DNA of 64,000 nt from a gamma proteobacterium symbiont of Ctena orbiculata. Its GTDB lineage: Bacteria > Pseudomonadota > Gammaproteobacteria > Chromatiales > Chromatiaceae. Shown piece by piece: positions 36,872-46,869 of the stretch. Below the pieces are notes generated by a model. The model saw nothing but the letters and a program-made list of their open reading frames with translations. It was not told the DNA's origin and searched no databases. The position numbers and the translations under genes were made by a program. The DNA lies in the NCBI GenBank assembly GCA_003058525.1, contig QBVD01000049.1, forward strand, positions 1 to 64,000, given 5' to 3'. Positions within the stretch are counted from its first letter, which is position 1. Every line of letters begins with the position of its first letter.

Positions 36872-38953
36872 TCAGCCTGCCGCCGGTACGTCGATGTGTT
36901 TTACCAGAAAATCGGTGAATGTGGCCGCTGCCATCGGCCGTCCGATGTAGAAACCCTGGGCATAGTCACAGCCACTCTTGTGCAGAAACTGCCATTGCGC
37001 CTTGGTCTCCACACCTTCCGCCACCACCTTGAGGCCAAGGTGGTGGGCCATAGCGATGATAGCCTCACAGAGCGCTGCGTCTTCAGTGTCTGTGGTTACA
37101 TCGCGTACAAATGATCGATCGATCTTGATCTTGTCCACAGGAAAGCGCTTCAAATAGCTCAGTGACGAGTAGCCGGTCCCAAAATCGTCAATGGAGATGC
37201 CGATGCCCTCCTCACGTAACGCCCCTAAACGTGCACCAGGTTTCCGGTGTTCGTCCAGAAAGACACTCTCGGTAATCTCAAGAAAGAGCCTGGATGACAG
37301 ATGCGGCTGATCCGTCAGCAGCCGGTGCATTTTTTCGAGGAAACCCTCGAACTGGAATTGTACGGTGGAGACATTGACCGAGAGCAATTCCAACTTCAGC
37401 CCTGCCCGATCCCATTGCTCAAGATCTGACGCGGCTTGCTGTAATACCCAATCTCCAATGGGCACAATCAGGCCGCTCTCTTCCGCCACCGGGATAAATT
37501 CATCCGGTCCTACACGGCCTCTATCCGGCGGCGCCCATCGGATCAATGCTTCAGCACCCACCATATGGCCATCGGCAATATCGATAATGGGTTGATAGTG
37601 GAGTTGGAACTCTTTTCTGCGTAGCGCGTTTCTCAATGCGGCGCCCAGAGAGACCCGTCCCTCCGCCTCTTTATTCATCTCCCAAGTAAAGAAACGGAAT
37701 GTATTGCGTCCCTCAGCCTTAGCCTGATACATGGCAGTGTCCGCGTTCTGCAGCAGCATGCCCGAGTTGCTGCCATCTTGAGGATACAAGGTAATACCGA
37801 TACTGGCGGAAATGTGGGCCTCCTGACCTGCAAGGTCGAACGGCCGTGACAATTCAGTCAATATAGAGGCCGCCACTCTGACGACAGACTGCCCTTCATT
37901 GATGGCGGGTAAGATAACGGTAAACTCGTCCCCCCCCAGTCTGGATACCGTATCCATCTCCCTGACACACAAGCGCAAGCGCCGTGCCGCCTCCTTCAGC
38001 AGTTGATCTCCAATGGCATGTCCCAGTGCATCGTTGACATACTTGAAACGATCCAGATCGATAAAGAGCAGTGCGAGCATGGATTGTTGCCGCTGGGTAT
38101 AGGCCAGAACCTGATCCAGCCTGTCCAGGAAGAGATTTCGGTTTGAAAGACCGGTGAGTGAGTCAAAGTTAGCCTGGTGCCAGATCTGATCCTCATAGTC
38201 CTTGCGTTCATGAAGCCGCTGGCGACTACGCCTGCCGTAGAACCAGATGGCACTGACCCCTGCCAACCAGATCATACCCAGACCTGCTTTGATTTCCCGC
38301 TTCTGTTCGGCAGCGGAGGAAAAGTAGTGTTTCATTGGAACGGATATGCCAACTCCGCCTCGTATATCCCCCACCTGATACCCCTGATGACGGTGGCACT
38401 TGAGGCAGCCTTCCGTTGTCACCATGGGACGTATCAGACGCAGGTAAGGCTCACCACTGATGTCGGTGAGTTCGAACTGTTCCATCTCACCTCTTTCGAA
38501 CGATTCCAGGGCTGTCCTCTCCCAATCGTCCGGAGCATTATTCGGATTGAGGGGCTTGATGCTGGTGATTCTCCCTTTGACACCGTAAAGATCCGCATAG
38601 TCTTCCATCATCTGGCGCAGCATGTAGGCGGGATTCATCAAGGTCAGCTGGCGACCGGAGGGAGTCACCAGATCACGTTCCGGGATATGGCTCAGGTGGG
38701 GACTGGGTTGCGTTCGCTCAGTCACCGGTACATAAACCCCCCCATGAGTGGTTGCCCAGACACGAAAGGCCTGGTCCTTATTGAAGTTGTCGATCGCCTC
38801 CTGGCGAGCCAGCTCCAACATCTCGGCATCCTCATTGCTCATCGCCCATAGGAGCAGAAACAGTACCAGCAGTGTCCAGCCGAGAAAGGCCAGCCATAAC
38901 TGAATCCGCAACCTGGCTTCATCGCTTTGAACGAGAGGGATCGATTGATTCAT
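36872..38953 (-). CDS. Haem-sensor (Tll0287/DUF3365-like) GGDEF-EAL protein
   Basis: A 693-residue inner-membrane protein. The N-terminal helix is at residues ~15-37. The periplasmic DUF3365/Tll0287-type domain (~45-215) has a c-type haem site CLKCH followed by GYQVGDIRGGVGISVPM. A second helix (~222-240) leads to GGDEF (~265-425, intact RLGGDEF) and EAL (~440-690, EALIRW, ETESV-type EITESVF, IDDFGTGYSSL, KIDRSFV, AEGVE). Haem c in the sensor suggests redox or gas sensing coupled to c-di-GMP turnover. Confidence 0.92.
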   Translation of the reverse strand: MNQSIPLVQSDEARLRIQLWLAFLGWTLLVLFLLLWAMSNEDAEMLELARQEAIDNFNKDQAFRVWATTHGGVYVPVTERTQPSPHLSHIPERDLVTPSGRQLTLMNPAYMLRQMMEDYADLYGVKGRITSIKPLNPNNAPDDWERTALESFERGEMEQFELTDISGEPYLRLIRPMVTTEGCLKCHRHQGYQVGDIRGGVGISVPMKHYFSSAAEQKREIKAGLGMIWLAGVSAIWFYGRRSRQRLHERKDYEDQIWHQANFDSLTGLSNRNLFLDRLDQVLAYTQRQQSMLALLFIDLDRFKYVNDALGHAIGDQLLKEAARRLRLCVREMDTVSRLGGDEFTVILPAINEGQSVVRVAASILTELSRPFDLAGQEAHISASIGITLYPQDGSNSGMLLQNADTAMYQAKAEGRNTFRFFTWEMNKEAEGRVSLGAALRNALRRKEFQLHYQPIIDIADGHMVGAEALIRWAPPDRGRVGPDEFIPVAEESGLIVPIGDWVLQQAASDLEQWDRAGLKLELLSVNVSTVQFQFEGFLEKMHRLLTDQPHLSSRLFLEITESVFLDEHRKPGARLGALREEGIGISIDDFGTGYSSLSYLKRFPVDKIKIDRSFVRDVTTDTEDAALCEAIIAMAHHLGLKVVAEGVETKAQWQFLHKSGCDYAQGFYIGRPMAAATFTDFLVKHIDVPAAG

Positions 38954-39361
38954 GGACTTCCCAATCCACCTTGGTTTATATCGATAACATGATCCTGGAT
39001 AAACACTGACTTTATCGGCAGAAATTCAGTAAAACTTAAGATGAGGCATCCGATTTCCAACCGCTACGGCATGCTCTTTGTAAAACACAATAATTACCTA
39101 CCCTTGCACTGTTCACGCCGATTGACTGATAAAGGACAATGCCTTTCGCGTGAGCAGAAAATATCCACTTAGTCACAGCGGGAAATCCGACAACTCTGCG
39201 CACCCAACCGATTCGGCCAGACGGGATCGAATATGAAACCATGGGTTATCTAGTGCTAGGTGTCTGTTTTAATACTATTTAATGGCCTGTGGATATAGAC
39301 CTTCGCTAGCGTTACTCTGTGTCATATCGACTCGATTCGCTACGCTCAACGGCTTAATGAC
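38954..39361. other. Intergenic stretch of 408 bases, no gene seen
   Basis: Divergent region between the GGDEF-EAL gene and the TIR gene. CTAGGTGTCTGTT near 39256 faintly resembles the end of the 220-base repeat, but identity is too low to call. There is no clear ribosome site before the TIR start. Confidence 0.5.
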
Positions 39362-40150
39362 ATGGCAGGTATTTTTATCAGTTATCGACGGGACGACAGC
39401 CAGGGGTTCGCCGGCCGGCTGGCGGACGACCTGACCGAGATATTGGGCTCCGACCTGGTATTTCGCGATGTGGAGATCCCGGTCGGCCACGATTTCAGTT
39501 TAATCCTGAACCGTGCAATTGCTGCCTGTGATGTGTTGCTGGTGGTGATCGGCAGGGACTGGCAGACCATATCCCACAACGGTGCCAGATCGCGGCTGTT
39601 TGAGCCGAACGACTGGGTACGGACAGAGATCAAGGCGGCATTTGAACAAGGTAAACACATCATCCCGATCCTGGTCGGGGGTGCCAAAATGAGCATCGCG
39701 ACGGAACTGCCAGCGGATATCTCTCAACTATCGAAAATCCAGGCCTTTGAAATGAGCGACCGGCGTTGGGATGAGGATATCGAAAATCTGGTGCAGTTGC
39801 TGCAAAGGGAAGTACCCGAACTGGCCAGTTCAGTGTCCTCACGCCATGAGCCGGCCGATTCACCTGCGCAAGTGTTGCGTGAACTTGGTCACCGGGTTCT
39901 AGATGAAGTCAGACAACAGAGAACACCCCAGGCTCCATCAAGGCGTACTGCTCATAGGCGGTGGCTGCGACCTGTCATGGCAATTGGCGGATTCCTGAGA
40001 AAACTGGCCACTACGGTTTTCGTCATAGCCATGGTCTATATAGGTTTCCGATTATTCGGTGATGCCGCGGTATTGGAACAACTCGATCGCATAGAAGCCC
40101 GTTTGCTAGTCGGCTGGGATAGACTGCTTGGCTATCTCAACATTCAATGA
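39362..40150 (+). CDS. TIR-domain protein with C-terminal membrane anchor
   Basis: A 262-residue protein. Residues 1-150 form a TIR domain of the bacterial TIR_2 type: FISYRRDDS at the start, VFRDVEIPVGHDF, ACDVLLVVIGRDW, and NDWVRTEIKAAF, where Glu89 is the likely NADase residue. A charged linker with basic patches (RRTAHRRW) precedes a single hydrophobic helix (~212-233) and an amphipathic tail. Bacterial TIR domains often hydrolyse NAD+ or make cyclic ADP-ribose signals in phage defence. No recognisable sensor partner is next to it, so defence, stress signalling and regulatory roles all remain possible. Confidence 0.88.
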   Translation: MAGIFISYRRDDSQGFAGRLADDLTEILGSDLVFRDVEIPVGHDFSLILNRAIAACDVLLVVIGRDWQTISHNGARSRLFEPNDWVRTEIKAAFEQGKHIIPILVGGAKMSIATELPADISQLSKIQAFEMSDRRWDEDIENLVQLLQREVPELASSVSSRHEPADSPAQVLRELGHRVLDEVRQQRTPQAPSRRTAHRRWLRPVMAIGGFLRKLATTVFVIAMVYIGFRLFGDAAVLEQLDRIEARLLVGWDRLLGYLNIQ

Positions 40151-40257
40151 TTCCAATCCTCAACAAGCTTAGCAGGGTAAACCCGGTAGGTTCGATGCGA
40201 GGCCCCTGATTAGTTGATGTTTGAATTGCAGTCAACGCACCACTTCACAAAAAATGT

Positions 40258-40279
40258 AACCCGATATGTCGGGTTATTT
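40258..40279 (+). terminator. Terminator-like hairpin after the TIR gene
   Basis: AACCCGA (40258-40264), loop TATG, TCGGGTT (40269-40275), then ATTTTA. An outer AATGTAA/TTACATT pair can extend the stem. The T run is short (four), so efficiency is uncertain. Confidence 0.55.
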
Positions 40280-40446
40280 TACATTCAAAAGACCAACTAT
40301 TTTCATCGACCTTTATAAGCCACTGATACGTAGTTATTACTAAAAAATGGCATATTTATTGTATGAATTAAATGATTATAAAAATGAATAGTACATCGAA
40401 TTAACACAGCGGATTAGAGTCCGACAACCGATAAGGAGCAGTTTTG

Positions 40447-41658
40447 ATGCAACTTAAATGGATGGCTGTAGCCCTTCTTGGCGCAATACCAACACAATCT
40501 CATGCGACGCTAATTATCAACGACGGTAATACCCACCAAATCAGTGGCCCAATCTTCGAAGATGTACGCTTGGAGAATGGCTCTGATCTTGACATCATCC
40601 AAGGCGGTTCCATTCATACGCCAGCCGACCAGCCCGCAATCTTTATCGGCATCGGGGCCGCTTCGACGATCACATTATCCGGGGATGCCACGGTAACAGG
40701 CGGAATCGACTATGAGGTTTGGGGCAGCGATGAGGATGCCGTCATCGCCAACGACAATGCACAGATTGTTGGCCAGGGTGAAAAGTTCAGCGGGCATGGC
40801 CGGGGTGCGGTGTCGGGCTCAAGAAGAGTTGAGGTAAACGGCAATGCCAGGCTCGAAGGTGCCGACAACGTTACCCAAGGCGGTCATGCCGTCGACAACA
40901 CCTCTTCCGGTGCACAACTCGCTTCCATTCACGGTGGCGAAGTGATCGGTGGAGTAGGCGGACAAACCGGCGGCAACGGTATCGACGGCTGGATTGAAAC
41001 CATCGGCTTGGATATGTCTGACGGGATTCTGCGGGGAGGCGACGGTGGCAGTCAGGGAGGTCACGGAATCACTACCTTCGGCACAATCACCGGCACGATT
41101 TCAGGGGGCATGATCAGCGGCGGCAACGGCGCCAGTGGTGGAAATGCGATTCAATCACAAGATGGCACAGACCTCGATATTTCAGGTGGCATATTTCAGG
41201 GTGGTAACGGGGGTCTCTACGGCGGCGATGCCATAAACAGCATTGGCTTTCACAGTTCAACCATCTCCGGTGGATACTTCGATGCCGGCGCCGGAGTCCT
41301 GGATGACGGCTGGTTATTGCATCTCGCCGGCATTGGTCATTGGGGCATAACCGGTGGCTTGTTCGGTTATCACAATATCGGTAATGGTTTTGGCATATTC
41401 AATAACGCGACTGTCGATATTCACGGTTGGGATCTTCAACTAACCGACAACCTACTGACCGGTTACCTCTTGGACGGCAGCTGGATTGAGGCACCCGTAT
41501 CCCTGGCGTACAACGAATTTGCACCGCTAGGTAATTTGAATATCTTTAACCATCAGAACGTCAGGGTTCCGGAACCCGGGAGCCTTATGCTGTTGGCGAT
41601 CGGATTGGCGGGAATTTGGGGTACCAAGCGAAAAAAGGGTGTCAGCGCCAGCCTCTGA
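40447..41658 (+). CDS. PEP-CTERM sorted, glycine-rich repetitive surface protein
   Basis: A 403-residue exported protein. The ATG at 40447 has AAGGAG eight bases upstream and opens a signal peptide (cleavage near SHATL). The body is Gly/Asp/Ser-rich with recurring 'ISGG...GGNGG' units of about 25-30 residues, suggesting a right-handed beta-helix, with almost no Lys, Cys or Met. The C-terminus is VPEPGSLMLLAIGLAGIWG followed by KRKK, a PEP-CTERM signal recognised by exosortase EpsH/XrtA-type enzymes, typically for matrix or floc proteins. No exosortase is in this window. Confidence 0.87.
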   Translation: MQLKWMAVALLGAIPTQSHATLIINDGNTHQISGPIFEDVRLENGSDLDIIQGGSIHTPADQPAIFIGIGAASTITLSGDATVTGGIDYEVWGSDEDAVIANDNAQIVGQGEKFSGHGRGAVSGSRRVEVNGNARLEGADNVTQGGHAVDNTSSGAQLASIHGGEVIGGVGGQTGGNGIDGWIETIGLDMSDGILRGGDGGSQGGHGITTFGTITGTISGGMISGGNGASGGNAIQSQDGTDLDISGGIFQGGNGGLYGGDAINSIGFHSSTISGGYFDAGAGVLDDGWLLHLAGIGHWGITGGLFGYHNIGNGFGIFNNATVDIHGWDLQLTDNLLTGYLLDGSWIEAPVSLAYNEFAPLGNLNIFNHQNVRVPEPGSLMLLAIGLAGIWGTKRKKGVSASL

Positions 41659-41788
41659 TAAGAACTATTGACACCGCTCCGATGAATTATTTGGTGTCGA
41701 TGACAAAACCAGTCAAGAACAGCCTGGATGTTGAACGTGTGTAGTGATGAGAAAGGTGAACCGATAATGATAAGGCGGTTCGATACTT

Positions 41789-41989
41789 TCACTCCCGTTC
41801 TTCTATCCAGGCAGCCTGTATCGCTTCCAGGACCCTTTCTCCGGAATGGTGGGGATCGTCATCAAAATCGTCGAGGGCAACGACCCAATCACGTAAATCG
41901 ACGAAATTGAGAAAACGCGGATCAGCATCGGGGTGTTTCTCATCCAGCGCTATGGCGATGTCCAGACTTTCGGTCCACTTCAAACCCAT
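41789..41989 (-). CDS. iscX: Fe-S assembly adaptor IscX
   Basis: A 66-residue acidic protein that binds IscS and modulates cluster assembly. The conserved pattern is WTESLDIAIALDEKHPDADP, then FVDLRDWVVALDDFDDDP, ending ILEAIQAAWIEE-like. It is last in the isc operon, 15 bases after fdx. Confidence 0.93.
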   Translation of the reverse strand: MGLKWTESLDIAIALDEKHPDADPRFLNFVDLRDWVVALDDFDDDPHHSGERVLEAIQAAWIEERE

Positions 41990-42004
41990 TGCCGCCTCCT
42001 CTCG

Positions 42005-42343
42005 TCAATGATGCTCAGCAACCATATTGATGGTGTATTTTGGGATTTCAATCACCAGATCCTCATCACCAACCACCGCCTGACAACTGAGACGTGATTC
42101 AGGTTCCAGCCCCCAGGCCTTATCGAGCATATCTTCCTCTGTCTCTTCCGCCTCTTCAAGGGAATCGAAGCCCTCGCGAATGATGACGTGGCAAGTGGTG
42201 CAGGCGCAGGATTTCTCACAGGCATGTTCGATCTCTATGCCGTTCTGTAGGGCTGCATCACAAATTGTGGTACCGGGTTCAGCTTCGATAACCATGCCTT
42301 CAGGGCAGATCTCTTCATGAGGTAAAAATATAATACGTGTCAT
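42005..42343 (-). CDS. fdx: ISC-type [2Fe-2S] ferredoxin
   Basis: A 112-residue adrenodoxin-type ferredoxin donating electrons for cluster assembly. The four ligands are in HACEKSCACTTCHV (C-x5-C-x2-C) and RLSCQAV. It lies 8 bases after hscA. Confidence 0.95.
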   Translation of the reverse strand: MTRIIFLPHEEICPEGMVIEAEPGTTICDAALQNGIEIEHACEKSCACTTCHVIIREGFDSLEEAEETEEDMLDKAWGLEPESRLSCQAVVGDEDLVIEIPKYTINMVAEHH

Positions 42344-42351
42344 ACCGCCGC

Positions 42352-44223
42352 CTATTCGAATTCATCCACCTTGTGCCCTGACATGGCCTGTTTAATACTC
42401 TGATTCATCCGTCGTTCAACATAGAATCCACAGACACTTTCGAGCTGCTCAATGGCCCCTTTAATCACCTTTTGATCATCGGTCCGGGCAACCGATTTCA
42501 ATGCACCGAGCGCTTGCTCCACCTGCTGACGCTCATCAGAATCGAGTAAACGATCGCCGTCCTCGGTCAAAGCCGCCTCCAGCGCCTCAATCACCCTATC
42601 CGCTTCCACCTGCTGCTCGCGCAGGCTGCGCAGTTGTTTATCCTCGCCGGCATGTTCAATGGAGTCCCGCAACATCGATTCGATCTCATTGTCGGTCAAT
42701 CCATATGCAGGCTTGACCTCGATGCTGGACTGTACCCCGCTGCTCTGCTCCACTGCGCTGACATTCAACAGGCCATCCGCATCAACGGCAAAGGTCACCC
42801 GAATCCGTGCAGCACCAGCCACCATGGGTGGTATTCCACGCAGTTCAAAGCGCGCCAGTGAACGACAATCAGCGACCAGCTCCCGTTCCCCCTGCACTAC
42901 ATGGATCGTCATGGCGGTCTGGCCGTCCTTAAAGGTGGTGAACTCCTGCGCTCTCGCCACCGGTATGGTGGTATTGCGGCTGATCAGCTTTTCACTCAAA
43001 CCGCCCATGGTTTCTATTCCGAGGGAGAGTGGAATGACATCCAACAGCAACATCTCACTATCCGGTTTGTTGCCGGCGAGAATATCGGCCTGGATGGCGG
43101 CGCCAACAGCTACCACGCGATCGGGATCGATCTCCACCAGCGGTTGTGTCGCGAACAGTTCGCCCACCTTCTCGCGGACCCTCGGCACTCGAGTCGATCC
43201 ACCAACCATGACCACCTCTTGTACCTCATCCGCGCTGATCCCTGCATCCCGCATCGCCCTGCGGCAGGCTATCAGGGTCTTTTTGACCAATGGATCGATC
43301 AGTTCATTAAACGTCGACCTCTGCAGTTTTCCCTGCCACTTGTCGCCTCCATCCAACTCAACACTCACGAGGGCCTCTTCGGCTTCTGTCAGTCTCTCTT
43401 TGGCTGTGCAACCTGCCAGCATGAGGCGTTTCATCTGTGCATGATCGGCATCATGTCCAATCCCGGCCTGTTGCATGATCCACTCAGCCACCACGCGATC
43501 GAAATCATCGCCGCCAAGCGCCGAATCCCCTCCCGTGGCCATCACTTCGAAGACGCCCTTATTGAGTCTCAGGATTGAGATATCAAAGGTGCCGCCTCCC
43601 AGATCATAGATGGCATGCACGCCCTCAGCACCTTTGTCCAGACCGTAGGCCACGGCGGCCGCTGTCGGTTCGTTCAACAGGCGCAATACGTGGACTCCCG
43701 CCAATTTTGCGGCATCCTTCGTGGCCTGTCGCTGGGCTTCATCGAAATAAGCCGGCACAGTGATCACTACACCACTCAACTCTCCACCCAGTGTCGACAC
43801 AGCCCGTTTTGCCAGTACTTTGAGTATTTCTGCCGAGACCTCAACAGAGCTGACCTCTCCCGCCACCGTCTCGATGCGCGGTACGCTGGTGTGTTCCTGT
43901 ACGAAGCGATATGGAAGCCGGCTCCCCAGGGTTTTGATATCATCGATCCCGCGCCCGATTAGCCGCTTCGCCGATGAGATCGTATTCAATGGGTCATCCG
44001 TCTCGGTCTGTTTCGCTTCATGGCCCACCTGCACTGAGCCCTGTTGATACCTCACCACGGATGGCAACAGATGACGCCCCTCTTCATCGGGCAGGGTATC
44101 GGCCGTGCCGCTGCGTACAGTCGCCACCAGGGAATTGGTGGTACCCAGGTCGATACCCACAGCCAGGCGGTGTTGATGAGGTGCCTGCGCCTGGCCCGGT
44201 TCTGAAATCTGCAGCAGTGCCAT
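42352..44223 (-). CDS. hscA: Fe-S chaperone HscA (Hsp70 type)
   Basis: A 623-residue ATP-driven chaperone that helps transfer clusters from IscU. The ATPase domain starts [14 protein letters not shown] with later [13 protein letters not shown] and [10 protein letters not shown]. The substrate domain (~385-530) and helical lid follow. The length is close to E. coli HscA (616). It is preceded by hscB with a 23-base gap. Confidence 0.95.
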   Translation of the reverse strand: MALLQISEPGQAQAPHQHRLAVGIDLGTTNSLVATVRSGTADTLPDEEGRHLLPSVVRYQQGSVQVGHEAKQTETDDPLNTISSAKRLIGRGIDDIKTLGSRLPYRFVQEHTSVPRIETVAGEVSSVEVSAEILKVLAKRAVSTLGGELSGVVITVPAYFDEAQRQATKDAAKLAGVHVLRLLNEPTAAAVAYGLDKGAEGVHAIYDLGGGTFDISILRLNKGVFEVMATGGDSALGGDDFDRVVAEWIMQQAGIGHDADHAQMKRLMLAGCTAKERLTEAEEALVSVELDGGDKWQGKLQRSTFNELIDPLVKKTLIACRRAMRDAGISADEVQEVVMVGGSTRVPRVREKVGELFATQPLVEIDPDRVVAVGAAIQADILAGNKPDSEMLLLDVIPLSLGIETMGGLSEKLISRNTTIPVARAQEFTTFKDGQTAMTIHVVQGERELVADCRSLARFELRGIPPMVAGAARIRVTFAVDADGLLNVSAVEQSSGVQSSIEVKPAYGLTDNEIESMLRDSIEHAGEDKQLRSLREQQVEADRVIEALEAALTEDGDRLLDSDERQQVEQALGALKSVARTDDQKVIKGAIEQLESVCGFYVERRMNQSIKQAMSGHKVDEFE

Positions 44224-44246
44224 CTATCTCTCTTCCATCCGATAAG

Positions 44247-44795
44247 TCAATTCAACTCATCTTCCAAATCAGCTTCTACGCTCTCTGCTTCGCTGTGCAA
44301 CTTCTGCAAAAAGCGCATTTTTCGCAAAATCTCGCGGGCGGCTTGCAACTGCTCTTCTGTCGGCGTTTCAAAATAGACCGCCAACTGAGCCACCAGGCTA
44401 TTGATCTGCTTATTGATCCGGCCACGCAGGTTCATGATTGCCTGGTAGGGATCGGCTTGTCCCCGAATCTCTTCCAGCTCTTCCCTCAATTCCATCTGCT
44501 GCATGAGAAAGGCCATATCCTGGGTTGATTCATTCAGGGTATCCATCTCGATACCATGCAACAACAATAGATAACTACCGCGTGCAATTGGGTCTTTGAG
44601 TGTTTCAAATGCCTCATTGATGAGTGCTGCACTCTGTACCGACAGTCTCCGCTCCTGTTCGGTTGCATTGGCAAAACGATCAGGATGAATCACCCTTTGT
44701 AACTCGCGATAGCGCTCGGATAGCGAGTTGCCGTCAACAATATAGCTAATCGGCAAGCCAAAAAGATCAAAGTAGTTTTTCGAAAAATCCAGCAT
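44247..44795 (-). CDS. hscB: Co-chaperone HscB
   Basis: A 182-residue J-domain protein that delivers IscU to HscA. The N-terminal J-like domain has YFDLFGLP and the HPD motif (IHPDRFANA). The C-terminal three-helix bundle begins near residue 85. The ATG at 44795 is only 4 bases after the T run of a strong hairpin, and no ribosome site lies between them. The only AAGG upstream lies inside the hairpin stem, so translation initiation is unusual here. Confidence 0.93.
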   Translation of the reverse strand: MLDFSKNYFDLFGLPISYIVDGNSLSERYRELQRVIHPDRFANATEQERRLSVQSAALINEAFETLKDPIARGSYLLLLHGIEMDTLNESTQDMAFLMQQMELREELEEIRGQADPYQAIMNLRGRINKQINSLVAQLAVYFETPTEEQLQAAREILRKMRFLQKLHSEAESVEADLEDELN

Positions 44796-44799
44796 ATCG

Positions 44800-44832
44800 A
44801 AAAAAACGGCTGCCTTAATAAGGCAGCCGTTT
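44800..44832 (-). terminator. Strong intrinsic-terminator-like hairpin between iscA and hscB
   Basis: In the operon direction: AAACGGCTGCCTT, a three-base loop ATT, AAGGCAGCCGTTT, then further T (seven T in all at 44806-44800). The stem is 13 perfect pairs (44804-44832). It lies 22 bases after the iscA stop and 4 bases before the hscB start. It should end most transcripts after iscA unless read through. Confidence 0.88.
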
Positions 44833-44854
44833 CATACCCTTTTTCAACCCATTC

Positions 44855-45178
44855 TTAGACGTTGAAACTCTCGCCACATCCACACTCGCTTTTCGCGTTT
44901 GGATTATTGAATTTAAAGCCTTCATTGAGGCCTTCGCGGGCATAGTCGACTTCAGTGCCATCCAGATAGACAAGACTCTTGGGATCGATCACCACCTGGA
45001 CTCCCCGGTCTTCAAATACCTGGTCGTCCTCCTGTAGCTCATCCACAAACTCCATCTCATAAGCCATGCCGGAACAGCCTGAGGTACGCACGCTCAGCCG
45101 TATCCCCAATCCTTTGCCGCGACTGGCGAGATACGCCTGAACTCTATCGGCTGCCGCTTCTGTAATCGTAATGCTCAT
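44855..45178 (-). CDS. iscA: A-type Fe-S carrier IscA
   Basis: A 107-residue cluster carrier with three cysteines: SGCSGMAYE and the C-terminal CGCGESF pair. It is 35 bases after iscU. Confidence 0.95.
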   Translation of the reverse strand: MSITITEAAADRVQAYLASRGKGLGIRLSVRTSGCSGMAYEMEFVDELQEDDQVFEDRGVQVVIDPKSLVYLDGTEVDYAREGLNEGFKFNNPNAKSECGCGESFNV

Positions 45179-45213
45179 GTCTGCTACTCATCGAGATTGC
45201 TGCACCATACCGT

Positions 45214-45597
45214 TTACTTTGCCTTTTTATCGGAAAAGTCTTTGATTGCCGCTTTTATAGCATCCTCCGCCAATACAGAACAATGCACCTTCACTGGCGG
45301 TAGCGCCAACTCTTCTGCAATATCGGCATTCTTTATCTCCTGCGCCTGCTCCAGGGTTTTCCCCTTGACCCATTCAGTCAGCAGGCTACTGGAAGCGATC
45401 GCGGAACCACAACCATAGGTTTTAAAGCGGGCATCCTCGATGACCCCGTCATCGTTGACCTTTATCTGCAGCCGCATCACATCACCGCATGCTGGCGCGC
45501 CCACCATTCCGGTTCCCACACTGGTGTCATCTTTATCAAAGCTGCCCACATTACGCGGGTTTTCGTAATGATCAAGAACCTTTTCACTGTATGCCAT
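45214..45597 (-). CDS. iscU: Fe-S scaffold IscU
   Basis: A 127-residue scaffold on which clusters form. Cluster cysteines are in GAPACGD, TYGCGSAIA and KVHCSVLA. The HscA recognition motif LPPVK (ALPPVKVH) is present. It is 33 bases after iscS. Confidence 0.96.
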   Translation of the reverse strand: MAYSEKVLDHYENPRNVGSFDKDDTSVGTGMVGAPACGDVMRLQIKVNDDGVIEDARFKTYGCGSAIASSSLLTEWVKGKTLEQAQEIKNADIAEELALPPVKVHCSVLAEDAIKAAIKDFSDKKAK

Positions 45598-45630
45598 GAT
45601 CTACAACCTCTGAATGACGTTGAGCGCGCA

Positions 45631-46845
45631 CTAGTGCGCTGCCCATTGAATTGATTTCAGATCGACGCCGTCCTTGAACATCTCCCATAGGGGCGACAGT
45701 TCGCGCAGCCGCTCCACTTCTGTTTGAATTTTCTTGATGGCGTAATCCACCTCTTCCACGGTGGAAAAACGACCAAGGGTAAAGCGAATGGAACTGTGCG
45801 CCAATTCATCCTCCCGGCCCAAAGCCCGTAACACATAACTCGGCTCCAGGCTTGCCGAGGTACAGGCAGAACCCGATGAAACTGCAAGGTCCTTGAGCGC
45901 CATGATCAGGGACTCGCCCTCGACGAATGCGAAACTGACATTCAGGTTTCCTGCCAGCCGCTGGTCTTCATCACCATTCAGATAGACCTCTTCAATATCG
46001 CTGATACCGGCCCAGAGTCGATTGCGCAGGCCCAGGATCCTTTCGTTCTCATTCGCCATCTCTTCACCTGCGAGCCTGAAGGCTTCACCCATGCCGACGA
46101 TCTGGTGTGTCGCAAGGGTCCCGGAACGCATGCCGCGTTCATGACCGCCGCCATGCATCTGGGCCTCCAGGCGCACCCTCGGCTTACGCCTGACATAGAG
46201 GGCACCAATACCTTTCGGTCCATAAATCTTATGTGCCGAGAATGACATCAGGTCCACCTTCTGTCGCTGCAGATCGATCGGCACCTTACCGGCACTCTGG
46301 GCGGCATCCACATGAAACAGAATCTTGCGATCGCGGGTCATCTCTCCGATCGACTGGATGTCCTGAATCACGCCGATCTCATTGTTGGCATGCATAATCG
46401 AGACGAGAATGGTGTCATCACGCAGTGCGGCTTCCAGTTTGGCCAGGTCTATCAGACCGTTGGGTTCGGGATCGAGGTAGGTTACCTCATAATCGTGACG
46501 TTCAAGCTGTCGACAAGTATCCAGTACTGCCTTGTGCTCGGTCTTGCAGGTGACGATATGGCGTCCCTTTTTGGCGTAGAAATCCGCCACTCCCTTTATC
46601 GCCAGGTTGTCGGATTCGGTTGCCCCCGATGTCCAGACAATCTCCTTGGGATCGGCATTCACCAGACCCGCCACCTGACGCCGCGCCGAGGTAATAGCTT
46701 CGTCGGCAGTCCAGCCAAAGGCATGGGACCGGGATGCGGCATTACCGAAATTGCCATCCGGGGTAAGATAGCTGCACATGATATCTGCAACACGGGGATC
46801 CACCGGCGTTGTGGCCGAGTAGTCCATGTAGATGGGTAACTTCAT
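45631..46845 (-). CDS. iscS: Cysteine desulfurase IscS
   Basis: PLP enzyme that takes sulfur from cysteine for Fe-S clusters and tRNA thiolation. I prefer the ATG at 46845 ([17 protein letters not shown]) because GGAG sits seven bases upstream and the product is 404 residues, the E. coli length; an in-frame ATG at 46860 adds five residues. PLP Lys is in [12 protein letters not shown] and the catalytic Cys loop is [16 protein letters not shown]. It is 24 bases after iscR. Confidence 0.95.
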   Translation of the reverse strand: MKLPIYMDYSATTPVDPRVADIMCSYLTPDGNFGNAASRSHAFGWTADEAITSARRQVAGLVNADPKEIVWTSGATESDNLAIKGVADFYAKKGRHIVTCKTEHKAVLDTCRQLERHDYEVTYLDPEPNGLIDLAKLEAALRDDTILVSIMHANNEIGVIQDIQSIGEMTRDRKILFHVDAAQSAGKVPIDLQRQKVDLMSFSAHKIYGPKGIGALYVRRKPRVRLEAQMHGGGHERGMRSGTLATHQIVGMGEAFRLAGEEMANENERILGLRNRLWAGISDIEEVYLNGDEDQRLAGNLNVSFAFVEGESLIMALKDLAVSSGSACTSASLEPSYVLRALGREDELAHSSIRFTLGRFSTVEEVDYAIKKIQTEVERLRELSPLWEMFKDGVDLKSIQWAAH

Positions 46846-46869
46846 CTCAAACTCCGACATCGTTCGTCA

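Noticed and set aside
39256-39290. Possible degenerate end of the 220-base repeat before the TIR gene
   Set aside because: Only scattered identity to the CTAGGGCCTGTTAACAC end; not distinguishable from chance by eye.
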